From positions 1 through 64,000 of the forward strand of contig NZ_QOWJ01000010.1 of assembly GCF_003332885.2 (NCBI RefSeq): a DNA stretch of 64,000 nucleotides, given 5' to 3'. A program made the position numbers and the translations under genes. How positions within the stretch are numbered: position 1 is the first letter of the stretch; every line of letters starts with the position of its first letter. This DNA comes from Paracnuella aquatica. Its GTDB lineage: Bacteria; Bacteroidota; Bacteroidia; Chitinophagales; Chitinophagaceae. The notes under the pieces were generated by a model that did no database searches, was not told the DNA's origin, and saw only the letters and a list, made by a program, of their open reading frames with translations. Positions 62,903-64,000 of the stretch are shown here, piece after piece.

Positions 62903-64000
62903 ACATCAGTTGAAACCGGTCGCCATCGAACAGGCCAAGGTCGCTTAGCTTGAGGTGCGGGATGACCAGCAACGCCATAAACGAAAGCGTCATAAACGGT
63001 GCGGCCAGCGGTGAGCCCAGGCTTTTAACTGCTGCATCCAAATCAGTGTATTGAGCGGCCACCTGCCAGGCATCGTCGGTGCTCATCAGGCCCGCAACGG
63101 GAAGCGGCAACACCTGAATGCCTGCATCGGTAGCAACAGAAAGCCCACCCTTTTGTTTCACCACGGCATTGATAGCAGCAGCAATATCATCATCATTTAC
63201 ACCTACGGCTACAATGTTGTGCGAATCATGCGCAACCGATGAAGCCAGTGCGCCGCTTTTTAATCCAAAAGCCTTGATAAAGGCAACGGCAGGCGGTGCA
63301 TTTCGGTAGCGATTGACTACCACTATTTTCAATACATCTGCTTCGGTGTTGCTCACCAAATGATCATTCTTCAAAGTGGCGGGCAGCCAGAGTTGGTTGG
63401 TGATCAGTTGCCCTTCAAGGGCTTCAATTACAGGCATCAATAATTGGTCACCTTCCTGCCGCACCGGGTATTGGTTGGCGGTAATGGCCAGTGCCGCTGC
63501 ATTTATTTTGTTGCAGGCAAAATGAATGATCGGGTTTGCCCGTGTGCTTCTTTCAATGAGGCTGCGACCGTTGTCTGCTACCAACTTTCCCTGTACGTAT
63601 GTTTGTAACACTGCAAACTGCTGCAGGTTGTTTACCAAAATAAAATCGGCGCTATCGCCGGGCTGCAGCTGGCCCACGTCGAGGCCATAATGCTGCACCG
63701 GGTTGATGCAGGCGGCCTGCAACACATGAAATAGTGGTATGCCCTGCGCCACAGCCCGTGCACACAAATGGTTGATGTGGCCGAGCAGCAGGCTGTCGGG
63801 GTGCTTGTCGTCGCTGCAAAACATGATGCGATCCGGATAATCTTGCAGCAGCGGAATAAGGGCCTCAAAATTTTTGGCGGCGCTGCCTTCGCGGATCAGC
63901 ACCTTCATGCCCGCTTCCAGCTTTTCGCGGCCTTCCGCTTCAGTAAAACATTCGTGGTCGGTGGATGGCCCTGCCGCAATGTATCGGCGTGCATCATCTC
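62901..64000 (-). CDS. ade: Adenine deaminase, C-terminal part (5' end outside the window)
   Basis: The frame runs from the right edge of the window (codons from about 63998) to the stop at 62901, 365 residues. It is an amidohydrolase of the adenine deaminase family: GPSTDHECFTEAEG at the edge, IMFCSDDKHPDSLLLGHINH with a metal-ligand aspartate, and the family-specific C-terminal domain (VAHDSHNIVAVGVNDDDIAA; QKGGLSVATDAGIQVLPLPV). It converts adenine to hypoxanthine. About 180 N-terminal residues, including the HxH metal site, are missing here because of the window edge, not a mutation. Confidence 0.93.
   Translation of the reverse strand, partial: DDARRYIAAGPSTDHECFTEAEGREKLEAGMKVLIREGSAAKNFEALIPLLQDYPDRIMFCSDDKHPDSLLLGHINHLCARAVAQGIPLFHVLQAACINPVQHYGLDVGQLQPGDSADFILVNNLQQFAVLQTYVQGKLVADNGRSLIERSTRANPIIHFACNKINAAALAITANQYPVRQEGDQLLMPVIEALEGQLITNQLWLPATLKNDHLVSNTEADVLKIVVVNRYRNAPPAVAFIKAFGLKSGALASSVAHDSHNIVAVGVNDDDIAAAINAVVKQKGGLSVATDAGIQVLPLPVAGLMSTDDAWQVAAQYTDLDAAVKSLGSPLAAPFMTLSFMALLVIPHLKLSDLGLFDGDRFQLM

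Overview
The window looks like a chromosome segment of a Bacteroidota bacterium, most likely of the Chitinophagaceae (an inference from gene content). The evidence is type IX secretion genes (gldJ, porV, a porP/sprF-type gene and a cargo protein with a C-terminal sorting domain), bacillithiol synthesis (bshA), -7 promoter boxes of the TAnnTTTG type, almost no Shine-Dalgarno sequences, and many Bacteroidota lipoprotein and metalloprotease families. There is one tRNA (Asp, GTC), no rRNA and no CRISPR array.

Bases 1-12.5 kb are an accessory island. Two gapless, same-direction arrays of four 24-bp repeats (15-111 and 11960-12056), resembling transposon ends, bracket four genes: a cysteine-containing protein of unknown function, a 3039-residue beta-rich giant protein overlapping it by one base, a small four-helix membrane protein, and a separate A+T-rich gene for a papain-fold (NlpC/P60-like) putative amidase. 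I recognise no family for the first three. This is the best candidate for an undescribed system here.

12.5-18.5 kb holds an M20 peptidase and, convergent to it, a six-gene stressosome operon (rsbR-rsbS-rsbT, an RsbT-RsbX fusion, a histidine kinase with an extra RsbW/RsbT-like ATPase domain, and a single-domain response regulator) with no sigma-B partner. 18.8-24.9 kb carries an ArsR/SRPBCC pair, a secreted zinc metalloprotease, an EndoIII-like glycosylase and a Gfo/Idh/MocA oxidoreductase. 25-34 kb is a cassette of exported proteins: DUF1080, PSD1 cytochrome, DUF1501, NHL propeller, a DUF2231/cytochrome/LRR multidomain protein and a signal-bearing threonine aldolase. It is probably used for oxidation and hydrolysis of sugars or glycosides.

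34-64 kb is mainly housekeeping: AraC regulator, lipoproteins, tRNA-Asp, gluQ-type synthetase, murF-gldJ divergent from porV, ispF, dut, an EnvC-like protein, bshA, an M28 peptidase, an rsmI paralogue, EI24, MPG glycosylase, a T9SS cargo, a DASS transporter, porP, upp, anmK, yceI and a partial adenine deaminase.

The intergenic spaces are unusually structured. They hold a REP-like family (GTCATGCCGAAC...), a MITE-like family (GTCATTGCGAGGCGCA...) and long inverted repeats built from degenerate low-complexity words that differ from locus to locus. Most operons end in clear hairpin-plus-T terminators.
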